This document shows positions 7,221 through 14,850 of a stretch of DNA of 19,255 nucleotides, piece by piece. Position 1 is the first letter of the stretch. Each line of letters opens with the position of its first letter. The stretch is from JAKFEW01 sp036675505 (GTDB lineage: Bacteria > Cyanobacteriota > Sericytochromatia > S15B-MN24 > JAQBPE01), in NCBI GenBank assembly GCA_036675505.1, contig JAKFEW010000097.1, positions 1-19,255 on the forward strand, read 5' to 3'. The position numbers and the translations under genes were made by a program. Under the pieces are notes generated by a model. It worked only from the letters and a program-made list of their open reading frames with translations. It had not been told where the DNA came from and ran no database searches.

Positions 7221-8738
7221 ATGATGCCCGACAAGCTGCCGGCCGTTCGCTTGATGGTCCTCGCGCTCGCCGTTTTGGCGGCGACGGGGTGCCCCGGGCC
7301 GACGCAAACACCCGCAGACGAGGAAGTGCGTCCGGTCAAATCCACCTCCAGCAAGAAGACGCCAGCGCCCACGGGCACGGCCGCCTCGACCAAGCCCGCG
7401 GTCTCGACCGCCCCGGGCACCGGCAGCTCGACCAACCCGACCGGCACCACCTCGACGACGCCCGGCGGCACCAGCTCCACGAACCCGAACGGCACGACCT
7501 CCGCGAACCCGAACGGCACGACCTCGGCGGCGCCCAGCACGGCGACCTCGGCGGCACCCAGCACGGCCGCCTCGACCGTGGTCACCACCTCGCCGTCCGC
7601 CGCCGCGTCCACGGACGCTTCCACTTCGCCCGCGGCTTCCACGGCCGCCTCCACGTCGCCCGCCGCCTCCACCTCGCCCAGTGCGTCGACCTCGCCTGGC
7701 GCGTCGACTTCGCCCAGCGCCTCGACCTCGCCGAGCGCGGCGGCCACGACGCCGCCGCCGGTCATCGGCTCGCCGACGCCCACGCGTGAAAATGGCGGCA
7801 CCGTGACCGCGTTCGCGGGCAACGCCGAAGGCCAGGGCTTACAGAACGGCACCGGCGTCGATGCGCTCTTCCAGCTGCCGTCGGCCGTCGCCGTGGACCT
7901 GGATGGCAACGTTTACGTCGCCGACACCGGCAACAACGCGATCCGCAAGATCACGCCGGCCGGCGTCGTCTCGCTCGTCGCGGGTGGCAGCCAGGGCACG
8001 GCCGAGGGCGCGGGTGCCGCCGCCCAATTCAGCTCGCCAACCGGCATCACCGTCGACGACAACGGCGTCGTGTACGTCGCGGACACGAACAACAACCGCG
8101 TCCGTAAGATCCAGAATGGCCAGACGTCGCTCCTGGTCGGCGCGGGCACCGGCGGCCAGACCCTCTCGGCGCCTTATTCCGTGACGGCGGATCGTTTCGG
8201 CAACGTCTTCATCGCGGACACGAACAACTTCCGCATCCTCAAGGTGCCGGCCGGCGGCAGCACGGCCGCCGTGTTCGCGGGCAGCGGCAACTCGGGCTCA
8301 GCGGACGGCGACGGCACCAGCGCCCAGTTCACGGTGCCCGCGAGCGTGACGACCGATTTCGCAGGTTCCGTCTACGTGGCCGACATCTTCTCGCTGCGCA
8401 AGATCACGGCCGACGGCGTCGTTTCGACGCCCCAGATCACCATGGCGGACGAGAACGAAGCGCTGATCGTCAGTCAGCTGCGCATCACGACGGATCGCCA
8501 CGGCGACGGCAGCGTGCTCTACGCCTCGGACTCGGAGACGGATCGGATCTACATCCTGCGCCGCGACGACGATACGGGTAACTACACGGCCAGCCGCCTG
8601 GCCGGCTCGACGACCGGCTACCTCGAGGGCGCCGGTACGGCGGCCCAGTTCAACGATCCGCTGCAGCTCTACGTCACGAGCGGCGGCACGCTGTACGTGC
8701 CGGACTACAACAACAACGTCATCCGGCGCGCCAACTAG
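7221..8738 (+). CDS. NHL-repeat lipoprotein with a repetitive Ser/Thr/Ala/Pro linker
   Basis: 505 residues. The N-terminus has a lipoprotein signal: short charged start, hydrophobic LMVLALAVLA, then ATGC with the lipid-modified cysteine near residue 24. Residues about 28-190 are a low-complexity linker dominated by TS, TSP, NPNGTT and APSTA units. From about 193 to the end lies a beta-propeller of six NHL-type blades, each with a variant of VYVADTGNNAIRKI: VYVADTNNNRVRKI, VFIADTNNFRILKV, VYVADIFSLRKI, LYASDSETDRIYIL and LYVPDYNNNVIRR. The blades also share a FAGN/VAGGSQGTAEGAG.AAQF pattern. NHL propellers bind protein or other ligands and some are enzymes; the role here is unknown. I infer a surface or periplasmic receptor on a flexible stalk. 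GGAG lies 10 nt before ATG 7221. The gene ends in a 4-bp overlap with the convergent vanW-like gene. Confidence 0.85.
   Translation: MMPDKLPAVRLMVLALAVLAATGCPGPTQTPADEEVRPVKSTSSKKTPAPTGTAASTKPAVSTAPGTGSSTNPTGTTSTTPGGTSSTNPNGTTSANPNGTTSAAPSTATSAAPSTAASTVVTTSPSAAASTDASTSPAASTAASTSPAASTSPSASTSPGASTSPSASTSPSAAATTPPPVIGSPTPTRENGGTVTAFAGNAEGQGLQNGTGVDALFQLPSAVAVDLDGNVYVADTGNNAIRKITPAGVVSLVAGGSQGTAEGAGAAAQFSSPTGITVDDNGVVYVADTNNNRVRKIQNGQTSLLVGAGTGGQTLSAPYSVTADRFGNVFIADTNNFRILKVPAGGSTAAVFAGSGNSGSADGDGTSAQFTVPASVTTDFAGSVYVADIFSLRKITADGVVSTPQITMADENEALIVSQLRITTDRHGDGSVLYASDSETDRIYILRRDDDTGNYTASRLAGSTTGYLEGAGTAAQFNDPLQLYVTSGGTLYVPDYNNNVIRRAN
7482..7529 (+). repeat. 24-bp tandem duplication in the lipoprotein linker
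   Basis: Two copies (7482-7505 and 7506-7529) encoding NPNGTTSA differ at a single base (tccgcg versus tcggcg). The near identity at DNA level suggests recent slippage. Confidence 0.75.
7653..7742 (+). repeat. 18-bp tandem repeat, five units, in the lipoprotein linker
   Basis: Five in-frame units (7653, 7671, 7689, 7707, 7725) encode TSPAAS, TSPSAS, TSPGAS, TSPSAS and TSPSAA. A related unit sits at 7623-7640. The unit length is a multiple of three, so copy-number change would alter stalk length without breaking the frame. Confidence 0.75.
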
Positions 8739-9418
8739 AGCGGCCTGTAGGTGTCCTGGCTCAGGAGCACCGTGCGATCGCCGATGCGGCGGTAGACCCG
8801 CACGACCTGTTCGCCTCGGCGGCGGCCATGGCGATAAGCGAAGCGCAGGCCGGCGCGTTGTTCCGCGGCAGCCGAGCCCCACAACTCGATGCGGCAGGTG
8901 CCCGCATCGACGCGCGCCTTGATCTTGAGCGGCCGGTCGCCATCGTTCTCGAACACCAGGTCGGCCTGGCCGTACCAGACCGTGGCGTCCCGACCGGGCG
9001 GCACCGCGCGTACCAGCACGGGATGGGCCACGCGCGAGACGACCGGCAGCGCGGTCTGTTGGACCGCGGCGTAGAGCGTCGAGGCGAGCAGGCATACGCC
9101 GCCGCCGATGCTGCGGGTGCGCGCGCCTTCCATGAACGCGTTCGCCTCGGCGAAGCCACGCTCGGGCGTCCGCGGGCCGACGACGGCGTTGAAGGACATG
9201 CGATCATGCGCCGCCACGACCCAGCCGTCCAGCTTGGCCGTCGCCACGATCACGTTGCGCTTCTGGGCAGGCGACAGGTGGGTGAGCGAGGTGGCATGGT
9301 GGGCGACCAGGTCCTGGTAGGGGCGCTGGTGCCAGGCCCAGGCCAACCCGGTCAACAGACACAGGAAGACCGGGGGCAGCAACAGCCCGAACTCCCGGGA
9401 GCGAGCCATCCAGCGCAT
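8735..9418 (-). CDS. VanW-family protein with N-terminal membrane anchor
   Basis: 227 residues. A signal or anchor helix covers residues 10-30. The VanW core follows: MSFNAVVGPRTPERGFAEA (74-92), GGGVCLLASTLYAA (105-118), VVSRVAHPV (126-134), and GRDATVWYGQADLVFEN (142-158) ending in PLKIKA. The conserved Cys109 and His132 are those the family retains. VanW is an accessory gene of some vancomycin-resistance clusters and occurs widely in wall-related contexts; its reaction is not established, and resistance should not be inferred here. The gene starts 2 nt after the stop of the alpha-2-macroglobulin gene, with GGGAG just upstream, so it is almost certainly co-translated. A second possible start is ATG 9409. 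It is the last gene of the minus-strand operon. Confidence 0.85.
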   Translation of the reverse strand: MRWMARSREFGLLLPPVFLCLLTGLAWAWHQRPYQDLVAHHATSLTHLSPAQKRNVIVATAKLDGWVVAAHDRMSFNAVVGPRTPERGFAEANAFMEGARTRSIGGGVCLLASTLYAAVQQTALPVVSRVAHPVLVRAVPPGRDATVWYGQADLVFENDGDRPLKIKARVDAGTCRIELWGSAAAEQRAGLRFAYRHGRRRGEQVVRVYRRIGDRTVLLSQDTYRPL

Positions 9419-9420
9419 GG

Positions 9421-12400
9421 CTACTCCCGGATCGTGAGTGCGCCGCCCGTGCCGCGGGCGCGGACTTCAGGCTGGTACATCGCCCACGCCACGGTCGGCA
9501 GCACGCGGTAGCGGCCAGGCGTGGTCGGACGCATCACGTAGTAGAGCGTGCGCGTGCCCGGCGAAAGCTCGTCGAAGAAGAAGGCGGCCTCCTCATCGCG
9601 GTACTCCTGGTGGTCCCACCAGTACGACCAATTGGCCGGCTGATCCTCCAGGATCTCGCAGCCCGCGGGCAAGGGATCCGCAAGGCACATCCAGCGCACC
9701 GGCTTCTCGGTCTTGAGCGTGACCTTCACGAGCACGCGCTCACCTGCCTGGACGTCCGGGCCGAGGGCCCGCAAGCCCTTGGCGACGTCGTCGGTGAAGA
9801 ACTGGCCTGGCCCCTTGCCCTGGGCGCGCGCATAGACGTCGGCCGGGAGGCGCAGGTAAGCGCGCTCGACGCTCACGCCATGCTGGCTCGCGGCCGGCAG
9901 GCCTTCAGCGGCCCGGCGGAAGGTCACGCCGCCGGTCACGTCGACGGCCTGGTCCGGGCCGCCCGTCACGTCGACGCGCAGGCGATGGGCGCCTGGCGCG
10001 ACGATCGCGGTGAGCTCCGGCGGGGCTTTGAGCAAGTCGCCCGCACCCGGGTCATAGGAGCCGACGACCTTGTCGTCGACGTAGAGCGTCGCCGCAAAGC
10101 CTTCGGGCGTCGGTGGCTTGTGGACCTGGAGGTAGTCGGCCAGGGCGATCGCCGCCGCCGCCGTATCCTTGGTGTCCTCCCAGTAGCCGCGGGCGTTCTT
10201 CGACTCCAACCAGCGCACGGCCTTGGGCACGAGCGGATCGTCAGGCAGGTTGGCGAGCAGCGCGCGCAGCGCCCAGGCGGTGGCCTCGGTGCGCGAGTCG
10301 TGCCAGGCGAAGGCCTCGTCGGACCCGCGCCACTGGGCATGCACCTCGGTCTCGTCGGCGAGGCCGCGCAACTCGCGGGTCGCAGCGACGGCGCGGCGAT
10401 CGCCGCTCGCGCTCAGCGCGAGCGCGAGCTGGGCGCGGCCGTAGGGCGAGAGGCCCTCCCGGTCCTGCCAGAGTCGCTCGAGCTCGGCGGCCGGCGCGGC
10501 GTTCCACTGGGCGAGGGCGAAGAGCATGAAGGCCCGCACGTCGGCGCCGCCGAGGCGACGTGCCGTATCGCGCGTGAAGGCGTGCTTGCCGATCGCGGGC
10601 AGCGTGCGCACCAGCCTGTCGATCGCCCGCTTGCGCGCGTCCTTCGGGACGTCCACGTTCGCGCGGCGGGCCTCGGCGAGGCCATAGAGCACATACGCGG
10701 TGAGCTCAGGCTTGGACTCGTCGTGGTTCCACCAGCCCCAGCCACCGTCGCCGTGCTGGAAGCCCAGCAGCCGACGCACGCCGTCTTCGATGTGGGCCCG
10801 CTGGTCGGGGAAGAGCGTCTCGGTCGGCACGCCCGCGGCCGCGAGGCGCGGCTGGAGCGCGGCGTCGGGCAGGAAGCGGCTCATGGTCTGCTCCACGCAG
10901 CCGTACTTGTAGCGTTGGAGGTAGTCGATCGCCGTCACGATCGCCGGCAGCGGCGTCACGTGCAGGCGCGCCGTCAGCGTCGCGCCCGGCAGCGTGCCGC
11001 CCGGCACCTCGAAGTCGGCGGCACCCGGCTCGCCCGGCGCCGCCGCGGCCGTGAAGGTGGTGAAGTCCTCGACGCCGTAGGCCAGCGCCGGAATCGGCAG
11101 CTCCATCGCGTCGCCCTTCACGCCCCGCGTGGCGGGACGCGCGAAGACGCGCGCCTTCTTGAGCCCTTCGGCCGGCACCAGCACCTCCCAGCTCACGCGC
11201 TCGGACCCTCCCGGCTGCAGCGTGACGCGCTTCGGCGCGACACCCGTCAGGTCGAGCCCTTCGGCCTCGAGGGCGAGGTCGACGGTCACGGGGGCCTCGG
11301 TGTAGGCGTGGGCGATCGCCGAGACCACCACATGGTCGCCCGAGACGGCGAATCGAGGCGTCTCGAGGCGCACGAGCAGGTCCTTGGCGGCGATCAGGCG
11401 GTGCGACGCCGCGCCCACCCGCGTATCGATCGTGGCCGCATGGGCCGACGCGACCCAGGTCGTGAGGTTGTCGGGCAGCGTCACGGTGACGTCCGCGTGC
11501 CCATCGGCGCCCGTGCGGATCGCCGGGAACCAGGCCGCTGTGTCCTCGAACTTGGTGCGCACGCGCGGGTCGGGCGCGAACTTGTCGAGGCCGCCGGAGT
11601 AGTCCTCCGCGAAGGAGTAGGCCGTCGAAACGGTGTTCCAGCGCGGCCCGTGGAAGAAGCCGCGGATGTCGGGCGTGTGATCCGGCTCGATCGCGTAGAT
11701 CGCCTGGTCGACCACGCCGAGGGCGACCTCGGCGTCGACCGGGCGGCCGCGCCAATCGCGCGCCTCGACGGCGTAGGTCACCGTTTCGCCGGGCTCCACG
11801 CGCGTCTTCGCGGTCTTCACCGTGACTTTCAGGAACTTGTCTTCCGGCAGGACGTTCAACGAGCGCTCCGCTTCCATGTACTCCTTGCCGTTCACGACCG
11901 TGGCTGAGACGTACGCGTTGGGCTTGAAGCCTTCGCGCACCGGGATCTCCACCAGGCCGCTCGTGCCGTTGAGCTTCACCACGTGCACCTCGTGCAGGCG
12001 CACGCCCTCGACGGTCACGAGCACGGTCGCGCCGGCGATCGGCGAGACGACCAGCGCCTTCGCGCGATCGCCAGGCTTGTAGACCTTCTTGTCGAGCAGC
12101 ACCTGCAAGGCGCCGTAGCGGTAGCTGCCGCCACCTTCATCGCCCGCGGCGACCCAGGCCCACGCGATGTCGCGCGCGCTGCGCCCCTGGGCGTCGCGCA
12201 CCTCGCCCTCGATCTCGAAGCTGCCGTCGCCCGGCGACGGGACTTGGAGCGTGCCGCGGCCGCGCGCGTCCGTCTTCACGCTGCCCGTGAAGACCGGGAT
12301 GCGCTTCGTCTCGGTGTATTCGTCGCCCTCGGTGGTCGTCTTGGTCTCGCTCTCGAGGCGCAGCACGCGCACGTCTACGGTCGACGTAACCGGCTTGCCG

Positions 12401-14226
12401 TCGTGGTCCGTGGTGCCGATCGCCACGCCGATCATGGTGCCGCCCGCGTAGAGCGCCTGATCCGCATCGATCGAGACCTTCACGTCGGCCTGGGAGGCGA
12501 GGAAGCTCTCGTTGGCCTTCACCGGGCGGCCCGAGGCGTCGAGCGCCTCGACGGCCACCGTGTAGATCTTGTCGCCTCGCCAGCCTTCATCGTCGGCGGC
12601 CGGCCGCGCGAGCGGCACACGGACCCGGGCGCGGCCCTGGGCGTCGGCGATGATCTCTTCCTGCTTCACCACGTCGCCGAAGCCCCAGACCGACTCGTAG
12701 CCGGGATCGCTGGCGTAGCCCGCGAAGAATCCTTCGTCTTCCCGCCAGCTGCCGTAGTGCGGCGCCTCGTAAACCGTGACATTGAGCTTCGCGCCGGGCA
12801 CCGGCGCGCCGAAGTAGTAGCTCGTGAGCAGGCCGATCTCGGCCGTGTCGCCCATGACGAAGCGCCGCTTCGCCGGGGCGATCTCCACCTTGTACTCGGG
12901 CTTGCGGTAGTCGGCCACCTGGAACGTCAGGTATTCGTAGTCGCCCCCCGTCTTCATCTCGACGCGGTACTCGCCGAGCGGCGCGTTCTCGGGCAGGTCG
13001 ACCGCCCCGTCGAACGCGCTCGCGTTCGACAAAGGGTAGCCCCGCGACATGATTTCGGCGCCGAGGGCGTCCTTGACCGTCACCGCGACCGTGCGGGCGG
13101 CCGCCGGCCGGTAGCGCCCGAGGTCGCGGGCGCGCACGATCGCCTTGAACTTGACCTGCTGGCCGGGTCGGTAGACCGGGCGCTCGGTGAAGGCGTAGAC
13201 CTGGTTCGCGGTGTCGTCAGCCCAGTAGCCGGCGCGGGTCAGCGCCGGCGCGCCTGCGAGGGTCGCGAGCGCGAGCACCTGGCCGGTTCCGCGCGCGACG
13301 GGTAGGCGGGCCACGCCGCGCGCGTCGGTGACCGCGCGGCCGAGCCGGCCGCCTGCGCCGAAGAGCCGCACCTCCGCGCCGGCCAGCGGCCGCTTGGCTT
13401 CGAGGTCCGTGACCCAGGCCAGGAGCGCGTCGCCCGAGCGTTTGGTCACGAGCGCGAGCGAGCCTGTCGTGAACCACCAGCTGTCGGCGATGGGAGCCCG
13501 CACCTCGCCGCCGACGCCAGGTTCGGGCTGGCCGCCGATGGTGATCACGTACGCGCCGGGCGCGGCGCCGTCGACCTGCACGGGCTGGTGGAACCAGTCC
13601 TCATCCTCGCGGTTGTGGGCCGCGACCGGCAAGGTCCAGGTGCGAAGCTTGGTGATCAGCCGGGCCTTCTCGAGCTTCGCGAGCTCGGCCGCGCCGAGGT
13701 CTTTCAGGTTTTCGAGCTCCGCGTCCTGTGCGGCCGCGCCGGCCAGGTCGAGCTTGTAGAGCGTGGCCTCGAGCGTATCGAGCTGGTTGCCGCGCACGGT
13801 CACGCGCACCGGCTCCTTGGGCGTGAAGACGCGCTGGACGTTGGTCACGTCGATCGTGGGCAGGGTGCGCGCGAGCTTGAAATCGACCTCGCCGGTGACC
13901 TTGCCCTCGACGACCTTGATCGCGCTCTCCTGGTGCTGCAGATCGTGGCCCTTGGCGCGGGCCGAGACGTAGTACTCGCCGATCGGCAGGTGGTGGAAGG
14001 TGTAGGTGCCGTTCGGGCGGCTGTAGAGCGTGCGCGTCACGGGGCCGCTCGCGATCACGCGGGCGTCCGGCAGCGGGCGGCCCTTCTCGTCCAGGACCTG
14101 GCCCGTGGCGACGCCGGCGGGCCGCTCGAGGGCGATCGCCCCGGCGCCGAGGCCGACCAGCAGCGCGAGCGCGAGCAGCACGCGCACGAGCGTCATGAAA
14201 GGGCGCGCCTGCGCGGTCTCGGCCAT
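9421..14226 (-). CDS. Bacterial alpha-2-macroglobulin with thioester motif and N-terminal carboxypeptidase-regulatory-like domain
   Basis: 1601 residues. In the family these envelope proteins trap proteases: bait cleavage exposes a Cys-Gln thioester that binds the attacker. Visible: N-terminal hydrophobic signal or anchor (11-32); a CarboxypepD_reg-like beta-sandwich (about 38-118, GQVLDEKGRPLPDARV...PNGTYTFHHLPIGEYYV); macroglobulin domains including ERPVYRPGQQVKF (about 346-358); the A2M domain with LPDNLTTWVASAHA (near 920); thioester motif GCVEQ with Cys1110 and Gln1113; a helical thioester domain (about 1110-1380); and a C-terminal DHQEYRDE...MRPTTPGRYRVLP...YQPEVRARG typical of the family. 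No lipobox is seen, unlike many bacterial members, so it may be soluble in the periplasm or held by its first helix. The usual partner PBP1C is absent; neighbours are AMMECR1 and VanW genes. GAGGAG lies 8 nt before ATG 14226. Confidence 0.95.
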   Translation of the reverse strand: MAETAQARPFMTLVRVLLALALLVGLGAGAIALERPAGVATGQVLDEKGRPLPDARVIASGPVTRTLYSRPNGTYTFHHLPIGEYYVSARAKGHDLQHQESAIKVVEGKVTGEVDFKLARTLPTIDVTNVQRVFTPKEPVRVTVRGNQLDTLEATLYKLDLAGAAAQDAELENLKDLGAAELAKLEKARLITKLRTWTLPVAAHNREDEDWFHQPVQVDGAAPGAYVITIGGQPEPGVGGEVRAPIADSWWFTTGSLALVTKRSGDALLAWVTDLEAKRPLAGAEVRLFGAGGRLGRAVTDARGVARLPVARGTGQVLALATLAGAPALTRAGYWADDTANQVYAFTERPVYRPGQQVKFKAIVRARDLGRYRPAAARTVAVTVKDALGAEIMSRGYPLSNASAFDGAVDLPENAPLGEYRVEMKTGGDYEYLTFQVADYRKPEYKVEIAPAKRRFVMGDTAEIGLLTSYYFGAPVPGAKLNVTVYEAPHYGSWREDEGFFAGYASDPGYESVWGFGDVVKQEEIIADAQGRARVRVPLARPAADDEGWRGDKIYTVAVEALDASGRPVKANESFLASQADVKVSIDADQALYAGGTMIGVAIGTTDHDGKPVTSTVDVRVLRLESETKTTTEGDEYTETKRIPVFTGSVKTDARGRGTLQVPSPGDGSFEIEGEVRDAQGRSARDIAWAWVAAGDEGGGSYRYGALQVLLDKKVYKPGDRAKALVVSPIAGATVLVTVEGVRLHEVHVVKLNGTSGLVEIPVREGFKPNAYVSATVVNGKEYMEAERSLNVLPEDKFLKVTVKTAKTRVEPGETVTYAVEARDWRGRPVDAEVALGVVDQAIYAIEPDHTPDIRGFFHGPRWNTVSTAYSFAEDYSGGLDKFAPDPRVRTKFEDTAAWFPAIRTGADGHADVTVTLPDNLTTWVASAHAATIDTRVGAASHRLIAAKDLLVRLETPRFAVSGDHVVVSAIAHAYTEAPVTVDLALEAEGLDLTGVAPKRVTLQPGGSERVSWEVLVPAEGLKKARVFARPATRGVKGDAMELPIPALAYGVEDFTTFTAAAAPGEPGAADFEVPGGTLPGATLTARLHVTPLPAIVTAIDYLQRYKYGCVEQTMSRFLPDAALQPRLAAAGVPTETLFPDQRAHIEDGVRRLLGFQHGDGGWGWWNHDESKPELTAYVLYGLAEARRANVDVPKDARKRAIDRLVRTLPAIGKHAFTRDTARRLGGADVRAFMLFALAQWNAAPAAELERLWQDREGLSPYGRAQLALALSASGDRRAVAATRELRGLADETEVHAQWRGSDEAFAWHDSRTEATAWALRALLANLPDDPLVPKAVRWLESKNARGYWEDTKDTAAAAIALADYLQVHKPPTPEGFAATLYVDDKVVGSYDPGAGDLLKAPPELTAIVAPGAHRLRVDVTGGPDQAVDVTGGVTFRRAAEGLPAASQHGVSVERAYLRLPADVYARAQGKGPGQFFTDDVAKGLRALGPDVQAGERVLVKVTLKTEKPVRWMCLADPLPAGCEILEDQPANWSYWWDHQEYRDEEAAFFFDELSPGTRTLYYVMRPTTPGRYRVLPTVAWAMYQPEVRARGTGGALTIRE

Positions 14227-14228
14227 GG

Positions 14229-14843
14229 TCAGGGCTCCTCGCCGTCAAGCGGGATCGGGCCGATCACCGCGGTTTCGAATTTGTACATGCGGGCGCGCTC
14301 GCCGCGCTTGAGCCCGGCCTTGCGGCGGCAGGTCGCGACCTGCCATGCCACGGTCGCGGCCTCACCGGGCAGCAACACGCCGCCCTTGCCGGGCCCCGCC
14401 ACGAGTAGACCATGCCGCCGGGGTTGCAGGGCGGCCGGGCTCGCCACGGCGTCGAGCTCGCCCACCACCGATACGTGGGCCACGAGCCCGGCCAGATCGC
14501 CACGCCGAATCGGGCGTTGGCGGCGATCCAGCGTCAGCGCCTTGCCGGCGGTCTCGGCGAGCTCGTCCGCGAGCCGGCCGGCGCGCGGTGCCACCGCGCC
14601 CCAGCAGCCACGCGTGACGCCATCGCGGCTGAAGGTGACGAACACCCCGGCGGGCGCCGAGAGGACCGCGGGCACGGGGCCCGGCCGGAAGCGACGGCCG
14701 GCGAGGCGGGCCTGGACGGCCTCGCGGGTGATGCGGGCGATCGCCGCGCGCACCTCGGGCCGCTCGTAGGCGCGAAGATCCACCGCCACCGCGGGTGCGG
14801 GCAGCATCGCGACCAGCAGGGCGGCGAGGGCGAGGGAGCGCAT
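14229..14843 (-). CDS. Exported AMMECR1-domain protein
   Basis: 204 residues. A cleavable signal peptide (MRSLALAALLVAMLPAPAVA, predicted cut after residue 20) precedes an AMMECR1-like domain: AGVFVTFSRDGVTRGCWGAV (65-84, with the family RGC motif at 78-80), a helix LADELAETAGKAL, VAHVSVVGEL (121-130), a stretch resembling the GLLV....GG.LLP core, and VAWQVATCRRKAG. AMMECR1 proteins are usually cytoplasmic, and their biochemical role is unclear; an exported version is unusual. Cys80 and Cys172 could form a disulfide in the periplasm, which is inference. The gene starts 7 nt after the GT2 stop and ends 2 nt before the alpha-2-macroglobulin start, so it belongs to the same transcript. Its own Shine-Dalgarno is weak (TAGG), suggesting translational coupling. 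Confidence 0.75.
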   Translation of the reverse strand: MRSLALAALLVAMLPAPAVAVDLRAYERPEVRAAIARITREAVQARLAGRRFRPGPVPAVLSAPAGVFVTFSRDGVTRGCWGAVAPRAGRLADELAETAGKALTLDRRQRPIRRGDLAGLVAHVSVVGELDAVASPAALQPRRHGLLVAGPGKGGVLLPGEAATVAWQVATCRRKAGLKRGERARMYKFETAVIGPIPLDGEEP

Positions 14844-14850
14844 GTCGTAC

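Noticed and set aside
5362..7311. 649-codon minus-strand frame opposite the glycosyltransferase
   Set aside because: Antisense shadow without motifs; it also crosses the intergenic hairpin and promoter region.
7482..7742. CRISPR-like periodic repeat
   Set aside because: The 18- and 24-bp repeats are coding, degenerate, without spacers, and in frame with the lipoprotein.
8735..9418. Vancomycin resistance determinant
   Set aside because: VanW-family proteins are widespread outside resistance clusters, and no vanA/B ligase, vanH, vanX or VanRS genes are present.
9610..11907. 765-codon plus-strand frame opposite the alpha-2-macroglobulin gene
   Set aside because: The antisense strand carries the thioester and A2M motifs in continuous frame; this frame is Arg/His/Gly-rich noise.
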